A stretch of DNA of 64,000 nucleotides. Source: Anaspis maculata (Eukaryota > Arthropoda > Insecta > Coleoptera > Scraptiidae). The translations under genes and the position numbers were made by a program. This document shows positions 12,301 through 26,280 of this stretch, piece by piece (the stretch's first letter is position 1; each line of letters starts with the position of its first letter). Location of the stretch: contig OX421963.1 of NCBI GenBank assembly GCA_949128115.1, positions 1,860,001-1,924,000 of the forward strand, in the 5' to 3' direction. The notes under the pieces are model-generated. The model worked only from the letters and a program-made list of their open reading frames with translations, did not search any database and was not told the origin of the DNA.

Positions 12301-15169
12301 CACGTGGGTTGAAGCCTGAAGTCACGTGGGTTGGAGCCTGGAGTCACGTGGGTTTGAACCTAAACTTTTTGGATGACAATTGTGTCTTTTCCTCTATATT
12401 TGTGTTCGTTCGTCAGATGTTGCGTTTGGAACAAGTAGCTGCCAACATAAAAAGTGGTGACCGATTGTTTTGAAAGTCACGTGGGTTGAAGCCTGAAGTC
12501 ACGTGGGTTGGAGCCTGGAGTCACGTGGGTTCAAACCTGAACTTTTTGTATAACAATTGTGTCTTTTTTTCTATATTTGTGTTCGTACGTCAGATGTTGC
12601 GTTTGGAAAGAGTAGCTGCCAACTTCAAAAGTTGTGACCGATCGTTTTCAAAGTCACGTGGGTTGAAGCCTGAAGTCACGTGGGTTGGAGCCTGAAGTCA
12701 CGTGGGTTGAAGCCTGAAGTCACGTGGGTTGAAACCTGAACTTTTTGGATAACAATTGTGTCTTTTCTTCTATATTTGTGTTCGTTCGTCAGATGTTGCG
12801 TTTGGAACAAGTAGCTGTAAACATCAGAAGTTGTGACCGATCGGTTTAAGAGTCACATGGGTTGAAGCCTGAAGTCACGTGGGTTGGAGCTTGGAGTCAC
12901 GTGGGTTCAAACCTGAACTTTTTAGATAACAATTGTGTCTTTTTTTCTAGATTTGTGTTCGTTCGTCAGATGTTGCGTTTGGAAAGAGTAGCTGCCAACT
13001 TCAAAAGTGGTGACCGATCGTTTTCAAAGTCACGTGGGTTGAAGCCTGAAGTCACGTGGGTAGAAGCCTGAAGTCACGTGGGTTAAAACCTGAACTTTTT
13101 GGATAACAATTGTGTCTTTTTTTCTATATTTGTGTTCGTTCGTCAGATGTTGCGTTTGGAACAAGTAGCTGCCAACTTCAAAAGTGGTGACCGATCGTTT
13201 TCAAAGTCACGTGGGTTGAAGCCTGGAGTCACGTGGGTTGAAGCCTGAAGTCACGTGGGTTAAAACCTGAACTTTTTGGATAACAATTGTGTCTTTTCTT
13301 CTATATTTGTGTTCGTTCGTCAGATGTTGCGTTTGGAACAAGTAGCTGCCAACTCCAAAAGAGGTGACCGATCGTTTTAAAAGTCACGTGGGTTAAAGCC
13401 TGAAGTCACGTGGGTTGAAGCCTGAAGTCACGTGGGTTAAAGCCTGAAGTCACGTGGGTTGAAGCCTGAAGTCACGTGGGTTGAAGCCTGAAGTCACGTG
13501 GGTTGAAACCTGAACTTTTTGGATAACAATTGTGTCTTTTCTTCTATATTTGTGTTCGTTCGTCAGATGTTGCGGTTAAAACAAGTAGCTGCCAACATCA
13601 AAAGTGGTGACCGATCGTTTTGAAAGTCACGTGGGTTGAAGCCTGAAGTCACGTGGGTTGGAGCCTGGAGTCACGTGGGTTCACACCTGAAATTTTTGGA
13701 TAACATATGTGTCTTTTTTCTATTATTGTGTTCGTTCGTCAGATGTTGCGTTTGGAAAGAGTAGCTGCCAACTTCAAAGGTGGTGACCGATCGTTTTCAA
13801 AGTCACGTGGGTTGAAGCCTGAAGTCACGTGGGTTGAAGCCTGAAGTCACGTGGGTTGAAGCCTGAAGTCACGTGGGTTGAAGCCTGGAGTCACGTGGGT
13901 TGAAGCCTGAAGTCACGTGGGTTAAAACCTGAATTTTTTGGATAACAATTGTGTCTTTTCTTCTATATTTGTGTTCGTTCGTCAGATGTTGCGTTTGGAA
14001 CAAGTAGCTGCCAACATCAGAAGTGGTGACCGATCGTTTTCAAAGTCACGTGGGTTGAACCTGAAGTCAAGTGGGTTGGAGCCTGGAGTCACGTGGGATC
14101 AAACCTGAACTTTTTGGATGACAATTTCGTCATTTTTTTTTTGATATTTGTGTTCGTTCGTCAGTTGTTGCGTTTGGAAAGAGTAGCTGCCAACTTCAAA
14201 AGTGGTGACCGATCGTTTTCAAAGTCACGTGGGTTGAAGCCTGGAGTCACGTGGGTTGGAGCCTGAAGTCACGTGGGTTAAAACCTGAACTTTTTGGATA
14301 ACAATTGTGTCTTTTCTTCTATATTTGTGTTCGTTCATCAGATGTTGCGTTTGGAACAAGTAGCTGCCAACATCAAAAGTGGTGACCGATCGTTTCAAAA
14401 GTCACGTGGGTTGAAGCCTGAAGTCACGTGGGTTGGAGCCTGGAGTCACGTGGGTTCAAACCTGAACGTTTTGGATAACAATTGTGTCTTTTTTCTATAT
14501 TTGTGTTCGTTCGTCAGATGTTGCGTTTGGAAAGAGTAGCTGCCAACTTCAAAAGTGAGGACCGATCGTTTTCAAAGTCACGTGGGTTGAAGCCTGGAGT
14601 CACGTGGGTTCAAACCTGAACTTTTTGGATAACAATTTCGTCATTTTTTTTTTATTTTTGTGTTCGTTCATCAGATGTTGCGTTTGGAACAAGTAGCTGC
14701 CAACTCCAAAAGTGGTGACCTATCGTTTCAGAAGTCACGTGGGTTGAAGCCTGAATTCACGTGGGTTGAAGCCTGAAGTCACGTGGGTTGAAACCTGAAC
14801 TTTTTGGATAACAATTGTGTCTTTTCTTCTATATTTGTGTTCGTTCGTCAGATGTTGCGTTTGGAACAAGTAGCTGCCAACTTCAAAAGTGGTGACCGAT
14901 CGTTTTGAAAGTCACGTGGGTTGAAGCCTGAAGTCACGTGGATTGGAGCCTGAAGTCACGTGGGTTGAAGCCTGAAGTCACGTGAGTTGAAGCCTGAAGT
15001 CACGTGGGTTGAAACCTGAACTTTTTGGATAACAATTGTGTCTTTTCTTCTATATTTGTGTTCGTTCGTCAGATGTTGCATTTGGAACAAGTAGCTGCCA
15101 ACATCAGAAGTGGTGACCGATCGTTTGAAAGTCACGTGGGTTGAAGCCCGAAGTCACGTGGGTTGAAGC

Positions 15170-18100
15170 CTGAAGTCACGTGGGTTGGAGCCTGGAGTCA
15201 CGTGGGTTCAAACCTGAACTTTTTGGATAACAATTGTGTCTTTTTTTCTATATTTGTGTCCGTTCGTCAGATGTTGCGTTTGGAAAGAGTAGCTGCCAAC
15301 TTCAAAAGTGGTGACCGATCGTTTTCAAAGTCACGTGGGTTGAAGCTTGAAGTCACGTGGGTTGAAGCCTGAAGTCACGTGGGTTGAAGCCTGAAGTCAC
15401 GTGAGTTGAAGCCTGAAGTCACGTGGGTTGAAACCTGAACTTTTTGGATAACAATTGTGTCTTTTCTTCTATATTTGTGTTCGTTCGTCAGATGTTGCAT
15501 TTGGAACAAGTAGCTGCCAACATCAGAAGTGGTGACCGATCGTTTGAAAGTCACGTGGGTTGAAGCCCGAAGTCACGTGGGTTGGAGCCTGGAGTCACGT
15601 GGGTTCAAACCTAAACTTTTTGGATAACAATTGTGTCTTTTTTTCTATATTTGTGTTCGTTCGTCAGATGTTGCGTTTGGAACAAGTAGCTGCCAACATC
15701 AAAAGTGATAACCGATCGTTTTGAAAGTCACGTGGGTTGAAGCCTGAAGTCACGTGGGTTAAAGCCTGAAGTCACGTGGGTAGAAGCCTGAAGTCACGTG
15801 GATTAAAACCTGAACTTTTTTGATGACAATTGTGTCTTTTCTTCTATATTTGTGTTCGTTCGTCAGATGTTGCGTTTGGAACAAGTAGCTGCCAACATCA
15901 GAAGTGGTGACCGATCGTTTTGAAAGTCACGTGGGTTGAAGCCCGAAGTCACGTGGGCTGGAGCCTGGAGTCACGTGGGTTCAAACCTGAACTTTTTGGA
16001 TAACAATTGTCTCTTTTTTCCTATATTTGTGTTCGTTCGTCAGATGTTGCGTTTGGAACAAGTATCTGCCAACATCAAAAGTGATAACCGATCGTTTTCA
16101 AAGTCACGTGGGTTGAAGCCTGAAGTCACGTGGGTTGAAGCCTGAAGTCACGTGGGTTGGAGCCTGAAGTCACGTGGGTTAAAACCTGAACTTTTTGGAT
16201 GATAATTGTGTCTTTTCTTCTATATTTGTGTTCGTTCGTCAGATGTTGTGGATGAAACAAGTAGCTGCCAACATCAAAAGTGGTGACCGATCGTTTTAAA
16301 AGTCACGTGGGTTGGAGCCTGAAGTCTCGTGGGTTGGAGCCTGAAGGCACGTGGGTTGGAGCCTGGAGTCACGTGGGTTCAAACCTGAACTTTTTGCATA
16401 ACAATTGTGTCTTTTTTTCTATATTTGTGTTCGTTCGTCAGATGTTGCGTTTGGAAAGAGTAGCTGCCAACTTCAAAAGTGGTCACCGATCGTTTTCAAA
16501 GTCATGTCGGTTGAAGCCTGAAGTCACGTGGGTTGAAGCCTGAAGTCACGTGGGTTGAAACCTGAACTTTTTGGATAACAATTGTGTCTTTTCTTCTATA
16601 TTTGTGTTCGTTCGTCAGATGTTGCGGTTAAAACAAGTAGCTGCCAACATCAAAAGTGGTGACCGATCGTTTTGAAAGTCACGTGGGTTGAAGCCTGAAG
16701 TCACGTGGGTTGGAGCCTGGAGTCACGTGGGTTCACACCTGAAATTTTTGGATAACATATGTGTCTTTTTTCTATTATTGTGTTCGTTCGTCAGATGTTG
16801 CGTTTGGAAAGAGTAGCTGCCAACTTCAAAGGTGGTGACCGATCGTTTTCAAAGTCACGTGGGTTGAAGCCTGAAGTCACGTGGGTTGAAGCCTGAAGTC
16901 ACGTGGGTTGAAGCCTGAAGTCACGTGGGTTGAAGCCTGGAGTCACGTGGGTTGAAGCCTGAAGTCACGTGGGTTAAAACCTGAATTTTTTGGATAACAA
17001 TTGTGTCTTTTCTTCTATATTTGTGTTCGTTCGTCAGATGTTGCGTTTGGAACAAGTAGCTGCCAACATCAGAAGTGGTGACCGATCGTTTTCAAAGTCA
17101 CGTGGGTTGAACCTGAAGTCAAGTGGGTTGGAGCCTGGAGTCACGTGGGATCAAACCTGAACTTTTTGGATGACAATTTCGTCATTTTTTTTTTGATATT
17201 TGTGTTCGTTCGTCAGTTGTTGCGTTTGGAAAGAGTAGCTGCCAACTTCAAAAGTGGTGACCGATCGTTTTCAAAGTCACGTGGGTTGAAGCCTGGAGTC
17301 ACGTGGGTTGGAGCCTGAAGTCACGTGGGTTAAAACCTGAACTTTTTGGATAACAATTGTGTCTTTTCTTCTATATTTGTGTTCGTTCATCAGATGTTGC
17401 GTTTGGAACAAGTAGCTGCCAACATCAAAAGTGGTGACCGATCGTTTCAAAAGTCACGTGGGTTGAAGCCTGAAGTCACGTGGGTTGGAGCCTGGAGTCA
17501 CGTGGGTTCAAACCTGAACGTTTTGGATAACAATTGTGTCTTTTTTCTATATTTGTGTTCGTTCGTCAGATGTTGCGTTTGGAAAGAGTAGCTGCCAACT
17601 TCAAAAGTGAGGACCGATCGTTTTCAAAGTCACGTGGGTTGAAGCCTGGAGTCACGTGGGTTCAAACCTGAACTTTTTGGATAACAATTTCGTCATTTTT
17701 TTTTTATTTTTGTGTTCGTTCATCAGATGTTGCGTTTGGAACAAGTAGCTGCCAACTCCAAAAGTGGTGACCTATCGTTTCAGAAGTCACGTGGGTTGAA
17801 GCCTGAATTCACGTGGGTTGAAGCCTGAAGTCACGTGGGTTGAAACCTGAACTTTTTGGATAACAATTGTGTCTTTTCTTCTATATTTGTGTTCGTTCGT
17901 CAGATGTTGCGTTTGGAACAAGTAGCTGCCAACTTCAAAAGTGGTGACCGATCGTTTTGAAAGTCACGTGGGTTGAAGCCTGAAGTCACGTGGATTGGAG
18001 CCTGGAGTCACGTGGGTTGAAACCTGAACTTTTTGGGTAACAATTGTGTCTTTTCTTCTATATTTGTGTTCGTTCGTCAGATGTTGCGTTTGGATCAAGT

Positions 18101-20040
18101 AGCTGCCAACATCAAAAGTGGTGACCGATCGTTCTGAAAGTCACGTGGGTTTAAGCCTGAAGTCACGTGGGATGGAGCCTGTAGTCACGTGGGTTCAAAC
18201 CTGAACTTTTTGGATAGCAATTGTGTCTTTTTTTCGATATTTGTTTTCGTTCATGAGATGTTGCGTTTGGAAAGAGTAGCTGCCAACTTCAAAAGTGGTG
18301 ACCGATCCTTTTCAAAGTCACGTGGGTTGAAGCCTGAAGTCACGTGTGTTTAAGCCTGAAGTCACTTTGGTTAAAACCTGAACTTTTTGGATAACAATTG
18401 TGTCTTTTCTTCTATATTTGTGTTCGTTCGTCAGATGTTGCGTTTGGAAAGAGTAGCTGCCAACTTCAAAAGTGGTGACCAATCGTTTTCAAAGTCACGT
18501 GGGTTGAAGCCTGAAGTCACGTGGGTTGAAGCCTGAAGTCACGTGGGATAAAGCCTGGAGTCACGTGGGTTGAAGCCTGAAGTCACGTGGGTTAAAACCT
18601 GAACTTTTTGGATAACAATTGTGTCTTTTCTTCTATATTTGTGTTCGTTTGTCAGATGTTGCGTTTGGAACAAGTAGCTGCCAACATCAAAAGTGGTGAC
18701 CGATCGGTTTTGAAGTCACGTGGGTTGAAGCCTGAAGTCACGTGGGTTGGAGCCTGGAGTCACGTGGGTTCATACCTGAACTTTTTGGATAACAATTGTG
18801 TCTTTTTTTCGATATTTGTGTTCGTTCGTCAGATGTTGCGTTTGGAAAGAGTAGCTGCCAACTTCAAAACTGGTGACCGATCGTTTTCAAAGTCACGTGG
18901 GTTGAAGCCTGAAGTCACGTGGGTTGAAGCCTGAAGTCACGTGGGTTGGAGCCTGAAGTCACGTGGGTTAAAACCTGAACTTTTTGGATAACAATTGTGT
19001 CTTTTCTTCTATATTTGAGTTCGTTCGTCAGATGTTGTGGATGAAACAAGTAGCTGCCAACATCAAAAGTGGTGACCGATCGTTTTGAAAGTCACGTGGG
19101 TTGAAGCCTGAAGTCACGTGGGTTGGAGCCTGGAGTCACGTGGGTTCAAACCTGAACTTTTTGGATAACAATTGTGTCTTTTTTTCTATATTTGTGTTCG
19201 TTCGACAGATGTTGCGTTTGGAAAGAGTAGCTGCCAACTTCAAAGGTGGTGACCGATCGTTTTCAAAGTCACGTGGGTTGAAGCCTGAAGTCACGTGGGT
19301 TAAAGCCTGAAGTCACGTGGGTTGAAGCCTGAAGTCACGTGGGTTAAAACCTGAACTTTTTGGATAACAATTGTGTCTTTTCTTCTATATTTGTGTTCGT
19401 TCGTCAGATGTTGCGTTTGGAACAAGAAGCTGTCAACATCAGAAGTGGTGACCGATCGTTTTGAAAGTCACGTGGGTTGGAGCCTGGAGTCACGTGGGTT
19501 CAAACCTGAACTTTTTGGATAACAATTTCGTCATTTTTTTTTGATATTTGTGTTCGTTCGTCAGATGTTGCGTTTGGAACAAGTGGCTGCCAACTTCAAA
19601 AGTGGTGACCGATTGTTTCGAAAGTCCCGTGGGTTGAAGCCTGAAGTCACGTGAGTTGAAGCCTGGAGTCACGTGGGTTGAAGCCTGAAGTCACGTGGGT
19701 TGAAACCTGAACTTTTTGGATAACAATTGTGTCTTTTCTTCTATATTTTTGTTCGTTCGTCAGATGTTGCGTTTGGAACAAGTAGCTGCCAACATCAAAA
19801 GTGGTGACCGATCGTTTTCAAAGTCACGTGGGTTGAAGCCTGAAGTCACGTGGGTTGGAGCCTGGAGTCACGTGGGTTTGAACCTAAACTTTTTGGATGA
19901 CAATTGTGTCTTTATTTCTATATTTGTGTTCGTTCGTCAGATGTTGCGTTTGGAAAGAGTAGCTGCCAACTTCAAAACTGGTGACCGATCGTTTTCAAAG
20001 TCACGTGGGTTGAAGCCTGAAGTCACGTGGGTTGAAGCCT
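15170..20040 (+). repeat. Satellite A 6-kb higher-order block, member 2
   Basis: Unit order and private variants match 21233-26280 at offsets of 6063 bp (near 15936/21999), 6085 bp (near 17346/23431 and 18608/24693) and 6240 bp (near 19490/25730). The stepwise changes of 22 and 155 bp correspond to gain or loss of one 22-bp subrepeat or one unit. A partial third member lies at about 9150-10560 (offsets 6018 and 5996 to this block). Within it, 16550-18000 also repeats 13500-14960 at offset 3052, recognisable by the variant CCTGAAGTCAAGTGGG. Confidence 0.8.
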
Positions 20041-21232
20041 GAAGTCACGTGGGTTGGAGCCTGGAGTCACGTGGGTTCAAACCTGCCCTTTTTGGATAAC
20101 AATTGTGTCTTTTCTTCTATATTTGTGTTCGTTCGTCAGATGTTGCGGTTAAAACAAGTAGCTGCCAACATCAAAAGTGGTGACCGATCGTTTCAAAAGT
20201 CACGTGAGTCGGAGCCTGAAGTCACGTGGGTTGGAGCCTGGAGTCACGTGGGTTCAAACCTGAACTTTTTGGATAACAATTGTGTCTTTTTTTCTATATT
20301 TGTGTTTGTTCGTCAGATGTTGCGTTTGGAAAGAGTAGCTGCCAACTTCAAAAGTGGTGACCGATCCTTTTCAAAGTCACGTGGGTTGAAGTCTGAAGTC
20401 ACGTGGGTTGGAGCCTGGAGTCACGTGGGTTGAAGCCTGAAGTCACGTGGGTTAAAACCTGAACTTTTTGGATAACAATTGTGTCTTTTCTTCTATATTT
20501 GTGTTCGTTCGTCAGATGTTGCGTTTGGAACAAGTAGCTGCCAACTCCAAAAGAGGTGACCGATCGTTTTAAAAGTCACGTGGGTTAAAGCCTGAAGTCA
20601 CGTGGGTTGAAGCCTGAAGTCACGTGGGTTAAAGCCTGAAGTCACGTGGGTAGAAGCCTGAAGTCACGTGGGTTAAAACCTGAACTTTTTGGATAACAAT
20701 TGTGTCTTTTTTTCTATATTTGTGTTTGTTCGTCAGATGTTGCGTTTGGAAAGAGTAGCTGCCAACTTCAAAAGTGGTGACCGATCCTTTTCAAAGTCAC
20801 GTGGGTTGAAGTCTGAAGTCACGTGGGTTGGAGCCTGGAGTCACGTGGGTTGAAGCCTGAAGTCACGTGGGTTAAAACCTGAAATTTTTGGATAACATCT
20901 GAGTCTTTTTTTCTATATTTGTGTTCGTTCGTCAGATGTTGCGTTTAGAAAGAGTAGCTGCCAACTTCAAAAGTGGTGACCGATCGTTTTCAAAGTCACG
21001 TGGGTTGAAGCCTGAAGTCACGTGGGTTGAAGCCTGAAGTCACGTGGGATGAAGCCTGGAGTCACGTGGGTTGAAGCCTGAAGTCACGTGGGTTAAAACC
21101 TGAACTTTTTGGATAACAATTGTGTCTTTTCTTCTATATTTGTGTTCGTTTGTCAGATGTTGCGTTTGGAACAAGTAGCTGCCAACATCAAAAGTGGTGA
21201 CCGATCGGTTTTGAAGTCACGTGGGTTGGAGC

Positions 21233-24200
21233 CTGAAGTCACGTGGGTTGGAGCCTGGAGTCACGTGGGTTCAAACCTGAACTTTTTGGATAACAATTGT
21301 GTCTTTTTTTCTATATTTGTGTTCGTTCGTCAGATGTTGCGTTTGGAAAGAGTAGCTGCCAACTTCAAAAGTGGTGACCGATCGTTTTCAAAGTCACGTG
21401 GGTTGAAGCTTGAAGTCACGTGGGTTGAAGCCTGAAGTCACGTGGGTTGAAGCCTGAAGTCACGTGAGTTGAAGCCTGAAGTCACGTGGGTTGAAACCTG
21501 AACTTTTTGGATAACAATTGTGTCTTTTCTTCTATATTTGTGTTCGTTCGTCAGATGTTGCATTTGGAACAAGTAGCTGCCAACATCAGAAGTGGTGACC
21601 GATCGTTTGAAAGTCACGTGGGTTGAAGCCCGAAGTCACGTGGGTTGGAGCCTGGAGTCACGTGGGTTCAAACCTAAACTTTTTGGATAACAATTGTGTC
21701 TTTTTTTCTATATTTGTGTTCGTTCGTCAGATGTTGCGTTTGGAACAAGTAGCTGCCAACATCAAAAGTGATAACCGATCGTTTTGAAAGTCACGTGGGT
21801 TGAAGCCTGAAGTCACGTGGGTTAAAGCCTGAAGTCACGTGGGTAGAAGCCTGAAGTCACGTGGATTAAAACCTGAACTTTTTTGATAACAATTGTGTCT
21901 TTTCTTCTATATTTGTGTTCGTTCGTCAAATGTTGCGTTTGGAACAAGTAGCTGCCAACATCAGAAGTGGTGACCGATCGTTTTGAAAGTCACGTGGGTT
22001 GAAGCCCGAAGTCACGTGGGCTGGAGCCTGGAGTCACGTGGGTTCAAACCTGAACTTTTTGGATAACAATTGTCTCTTTTTTCCTATATTTGTGTTCGTT
22101 CGTCAGATGTTGCGTTTGGAACAAGTATCTGCCAACATCAAAAGTGATAACCGATCGTTTTCAAAGTCACGTGGGTTGAAGCCTGAAGTCACGTGGGTTG
22201 AAGCCTGAAGTCACGTGGGTTGGAGCCTGAAGTCTCGTGGGTTGGAGCCTGATGGCACGTGGGTTGGAGCCTGGAGTCACGTGGGTTCAAACCTGAACTT
22301 TTTGCATAACAATTGTGTCTTTTTTTCTATATTTGTGTTCGTTCGTCAGATGTTGCGTTTGGAAAGAGTAGCTGCCAACTTCAAAAGTGGTCACCGATCG
22401 TTTTCAAAGTCATGTGGGTTGAAGCCTGAAGTCACGTGGGTTGAAGCCTGAAGTCACGTGGGTTGAAACCTGAACTTTTTGGATAACAATTGTGTCTTTT
22501 CTTCTATATTTGTGTTCGTTCGTCAGATGTTGCGGTTAAAACAAGTAGCTGCCAACATCAAAAGTGGTGACCGATCGTTTTGAAAGTCACGTGGGTTGAA
22601 GCCTGAAGTCACGTGGGTTGGAGCCTGGAGTCACGTGGGTTCACACCTGAAATTTTTGGATAACATATGTGTCTTTTTTCTATTATTGTGTTCGTTCGTC
22701 AGATGTTGCGTTTGGAAAGAGTAGCTGCCAACTTCAAAGGTGGTGACCGATCGTTTTCAAAGTCACGTGGGTTGAAGCCTGAAGTCACGTGGGTTGAAGC
22801 CTGAAGTCACGTGGGTTGAAGCCTGAAGTCACGTGGGTTGAAGCCTGGAGTCACGTGGGTTGAAGCCTGAAGTCACGTGGGTTAAAACCTGAATTTTTTG
22901 GATAACAATTGTGTCTTTTCTTCTATATTTGTGTTCGTTCGTCAGATGTTGCGTTTGGAACAAGTAGCTGCCAACATCAGAAGTGGTGACCGATCGTTTT
23001 CAAAGTCACGTGGGTTGAACCTGAAGTCAAGTGGGTTGGAGCCTGGAGTCACGTGGGATCAAACCTGAACTTTTTGGATGACAATTTCGTCATTTTTTTT
23101 TTGATATTTGTGTTCGTTCGTCAGATGTTGCGTTAGGAACAAGTAGCTGCCAACTCCAAAAGTGGTGACCGATCCTTTCAAAAGTCACGTGGGTTGAAGC
23201 CTGAAGTCACGTGGGTTGGAGCCTGGAGTCACGTGGGTTCAAACCTGAACTTTTTGGATAACAATTGTGTCTTTTCTTCTATATTTGTGTTCGTTCGTCA
23301 GTTGTTGCGTTTGGAAAGAGTAGCTGCCAACTTCAAAAGTGGTGACCGATCGTTTTCAAAGTCACGTGGGTTGAAGCCTGGAGTCACGTGGGTTGGAGCC
23401 TGAAGTCACGTGGGTTAAAACCTGAACTTTTTGGATAACAATTGTGTCTTTTCTTCTATATTTGTGTTCGTTCATCAGATGTTGCGTTTGGAACAAGTAG
23501 CTGCCAACATCAAAAGTGGTGACCGATCGTTTCAAAAGTCACGTGGGTTGAAGCCTGAAGTCACGTGGGTTGGAGCCTGGAGTCACGTGGGTTCAAACCT
23601 GAACGTTTTGGATAACAATTGTGTCTTTTTTCTATATTTGTGTTCGTTCGTCAGATGTTGCGTTTGGAAAGAGTAGCTGCCAACTTCAAAAGTGAGGACC
23701 GATCGTTTTCAAAGTCACGTGGGTTGAAGCCTGGAGTCACGTGGGTTCAAACCTGAACTTTTTGGATAACAATTTCGTCATTTTTTTTTTATATTTGTGT
23801 TCGTTCATCAGATGTTGCGTTTGGAACAAGTAGCTGCCAACTCCAAAAGTGGTGACCTATCGTTTCAGAAGTCACGTGGGTTGAAGCCTGAAGTCACGTG
23901 GGTTGAAGCCTGAAGTCACGTGGGTTGAAACCTGAACTTTTTGGATAACAATTGTGTCTTTTCTTCTATATTTGTGTTCGTTCGTCAGATGTTGCGTTTG
24001 GAACAAGTAGCTGCCAACTTCAAAAGTGGTGACCGATCGTTTTGAAAGTCACGTGGGTTGAAGCCTGAAGTCACGTGGATTGGAGCCTGGAGTCACGTGG
24101 GTTGAAACCTGAACTTTTTGGGTAACAATTGTGTCTTTTCTTCTATATTTGTGTTCGTTCGTCAGATGTTGCGTTTGGATCAAGTAGCTGCCAACATCAA

Positions 24201-26280
24201 AAGTGGTGACCGATCGTTCTGAAAGTCACGTGGGTTTAAGCCTGAAGTCACGTGGGATGGAGCCTGTAGTCACGTGGGTTCAAACCTGAACTTTTTGGAT
24301 AGCAATTGTGTCTTTTTTTCGATATTTGTTTTCGTTCATGAGATGTTGCGTTTGGAAAGAGTAGCTGCCAACTTCAAAAGTGGTGACCGATCCTTTTCAA
24401 AGTCACGTGGGTTGAAGCCTGAAGTCACGTGTGTTTAAGCCTGAAGTCACTTTGGTTAAAACCTGAACTTTTTGGATAACAATTGTGTCTTTTCTTCTAT
24501 ATTTGTGTTCGTTCGTCAGATGTTGCGTTTGGAAAGAGTAGCTGCCAACTTCAAAAGTGGTGACCAATCGTTTTCAAAGTCACGTGGGTTGAAGCCTGAA
24601 GTCACGTGGGTTGAAGCCTGAAGTCACGTGGGATAAAGCCTGGAGTCACGTGGGTTGAAGCCTGAAGTCACGTGGGTTAAAACCTGAACTTTTTGGATAA
24701 CAATTGTGTCTTTTCTTCTATATTTGTGTTCGTTTGTCAGATGTTGCGTTTGGAACAAGTAGCTGCCAACATCAAAAGTGGTGACCGATCGGTTTTGAAG
24801 TCACGTGGGTTGAAGCCTGAAGTCACGTGGGTTGGAGCCTGGAGTCACGTGGGTTCATACCTGAACTTTTTGGATAACAATTGTGTCTTTTTTTCGATAT
24901 TTGTGTTCGTTCGTCAGATGTTGCGTTTGGAAAGAGTAGCTGCCAACTTCAAAACTGGTGACCGATCGTTTTCAAAGTCACGTGGGTTGAAGCCTGAAGT
25001 CACGTGGGTTGAAGCCTGAAGTCACGTGGGTTGGAGCCTGAAGTCACGTGGGTTAAAACCTGAACTTTTTGGATAACAATTGTGTCTTTTCTTCTATATT
25101 TGAGTTCGTTCGTCAGATGTTGTGGATGAAACAAGTAGCTGCCAACATCAAAAGTGGTGACCGATCGTTTTGAAAGTCACGTGGGTTGAAGCCTGAAGTC
25201 ACGTGGGTTGAAACCTGAACTTATTGGATAACAATTGTGTCTTTTTTTCTATATTTGTGTTCGTTCGTCAGATGTTGCGTTTGGAACAAGTAGCTGCCAA
25301 CATCAAAAGTGGTGACCGATCGTTTTGAAAGTCACGTGGGTTGAAGCCTGAAGTCACGTGGGTTGGAGCCTGGAGTCACGTGGGTTCAAACCTGAACTTT
25401 TTGGATAACAATTGTGTCTTTTTTTCTATATTTGTGTTCGTTCGACAGATGTTGCGTTTGGGAAGAGTAGCTGCCAACTTCAAAGGTGGTGACCGATCGT
25501 TTTCAAAGTCACGTGGGTTGAAGCCTGAAGTCACGTGGGTTAAAGCCTGAAGTCACGTGGGTTGAAGCCTGAAGTCACGTGGGTTAAAACCTGAACTTTT
25601 TGGATAACAATTGTGTCTTTTCTTCTATATTTGTGTTCGTTCGTCAGATGTTGCGTTTGGAACAAGAAGCTGTCAACATCAGAAGTGGTGACCGATCGTT
25701 TTGAAAGTCACGTGGGTTGGAGCCTGGAGTCACGTGGGTTCAAACCTGAACTTTTTGGATAACAATTTCGTCATTTTTTTTTGATATTTGTGTTCGTTCG
25801 TCAGATGTTGCGTTTGGAACAAGTAGCTGCCAACTTCAAAAGTGGTGACCGATTGTTTCGAAAGTCCCGTGGGTTGAAGCCTGAAGTCACGTGAGTTGAA
25901 GCCTGGAGTCACGTGGGTTGAAGCCTGAAGTCACGTGGGTTGAAACCTGAACTTTTTGGATAACAATTGTGTCTTTTCTTCTATATTTTTGTTCGTTCGT
26001 CAGATGTTGCGTTTGGAACAAGTAGCTGCCAACATCAAAAGTGGTGACCGATCGTTTTCAAAGTCACGTGGGTTGAAGCCTGAAGTCACGTGGGTTGGAG
26101 CCTGGAGTCACGTGGGTTTGAACCCAAACTTTTTGGATGACAATTGTGTCTTTATTTCTATATTTGTGTTCGTTCGTCAGATGTTGCGTTTGGAAAGAGT
26201 AGCTGCCAACTTCAAAAGTGGTGACCGATCGTTTTCAAAGTCACGTGGGTTGAAGCCTGAAGTCACGTGGGTTGAAGCCT
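21233..26280 (+). repeat. Satellite A 6-kb higher-order block, member 3
   Basis: This is the copy of the 15170-20040 block. It retains its diagnostic variants, such as the TTGTCTCTTTTTTCC core, the ACTTTGG-interrupted subrepeat near 24450 and the TATTGTG-deleted core near 22685. It differs by small unit indels: after about 22220 it lacks a stretch present at 16150-16310, and near 25190-25330 it has one extra unit. Confidence 0.8.
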
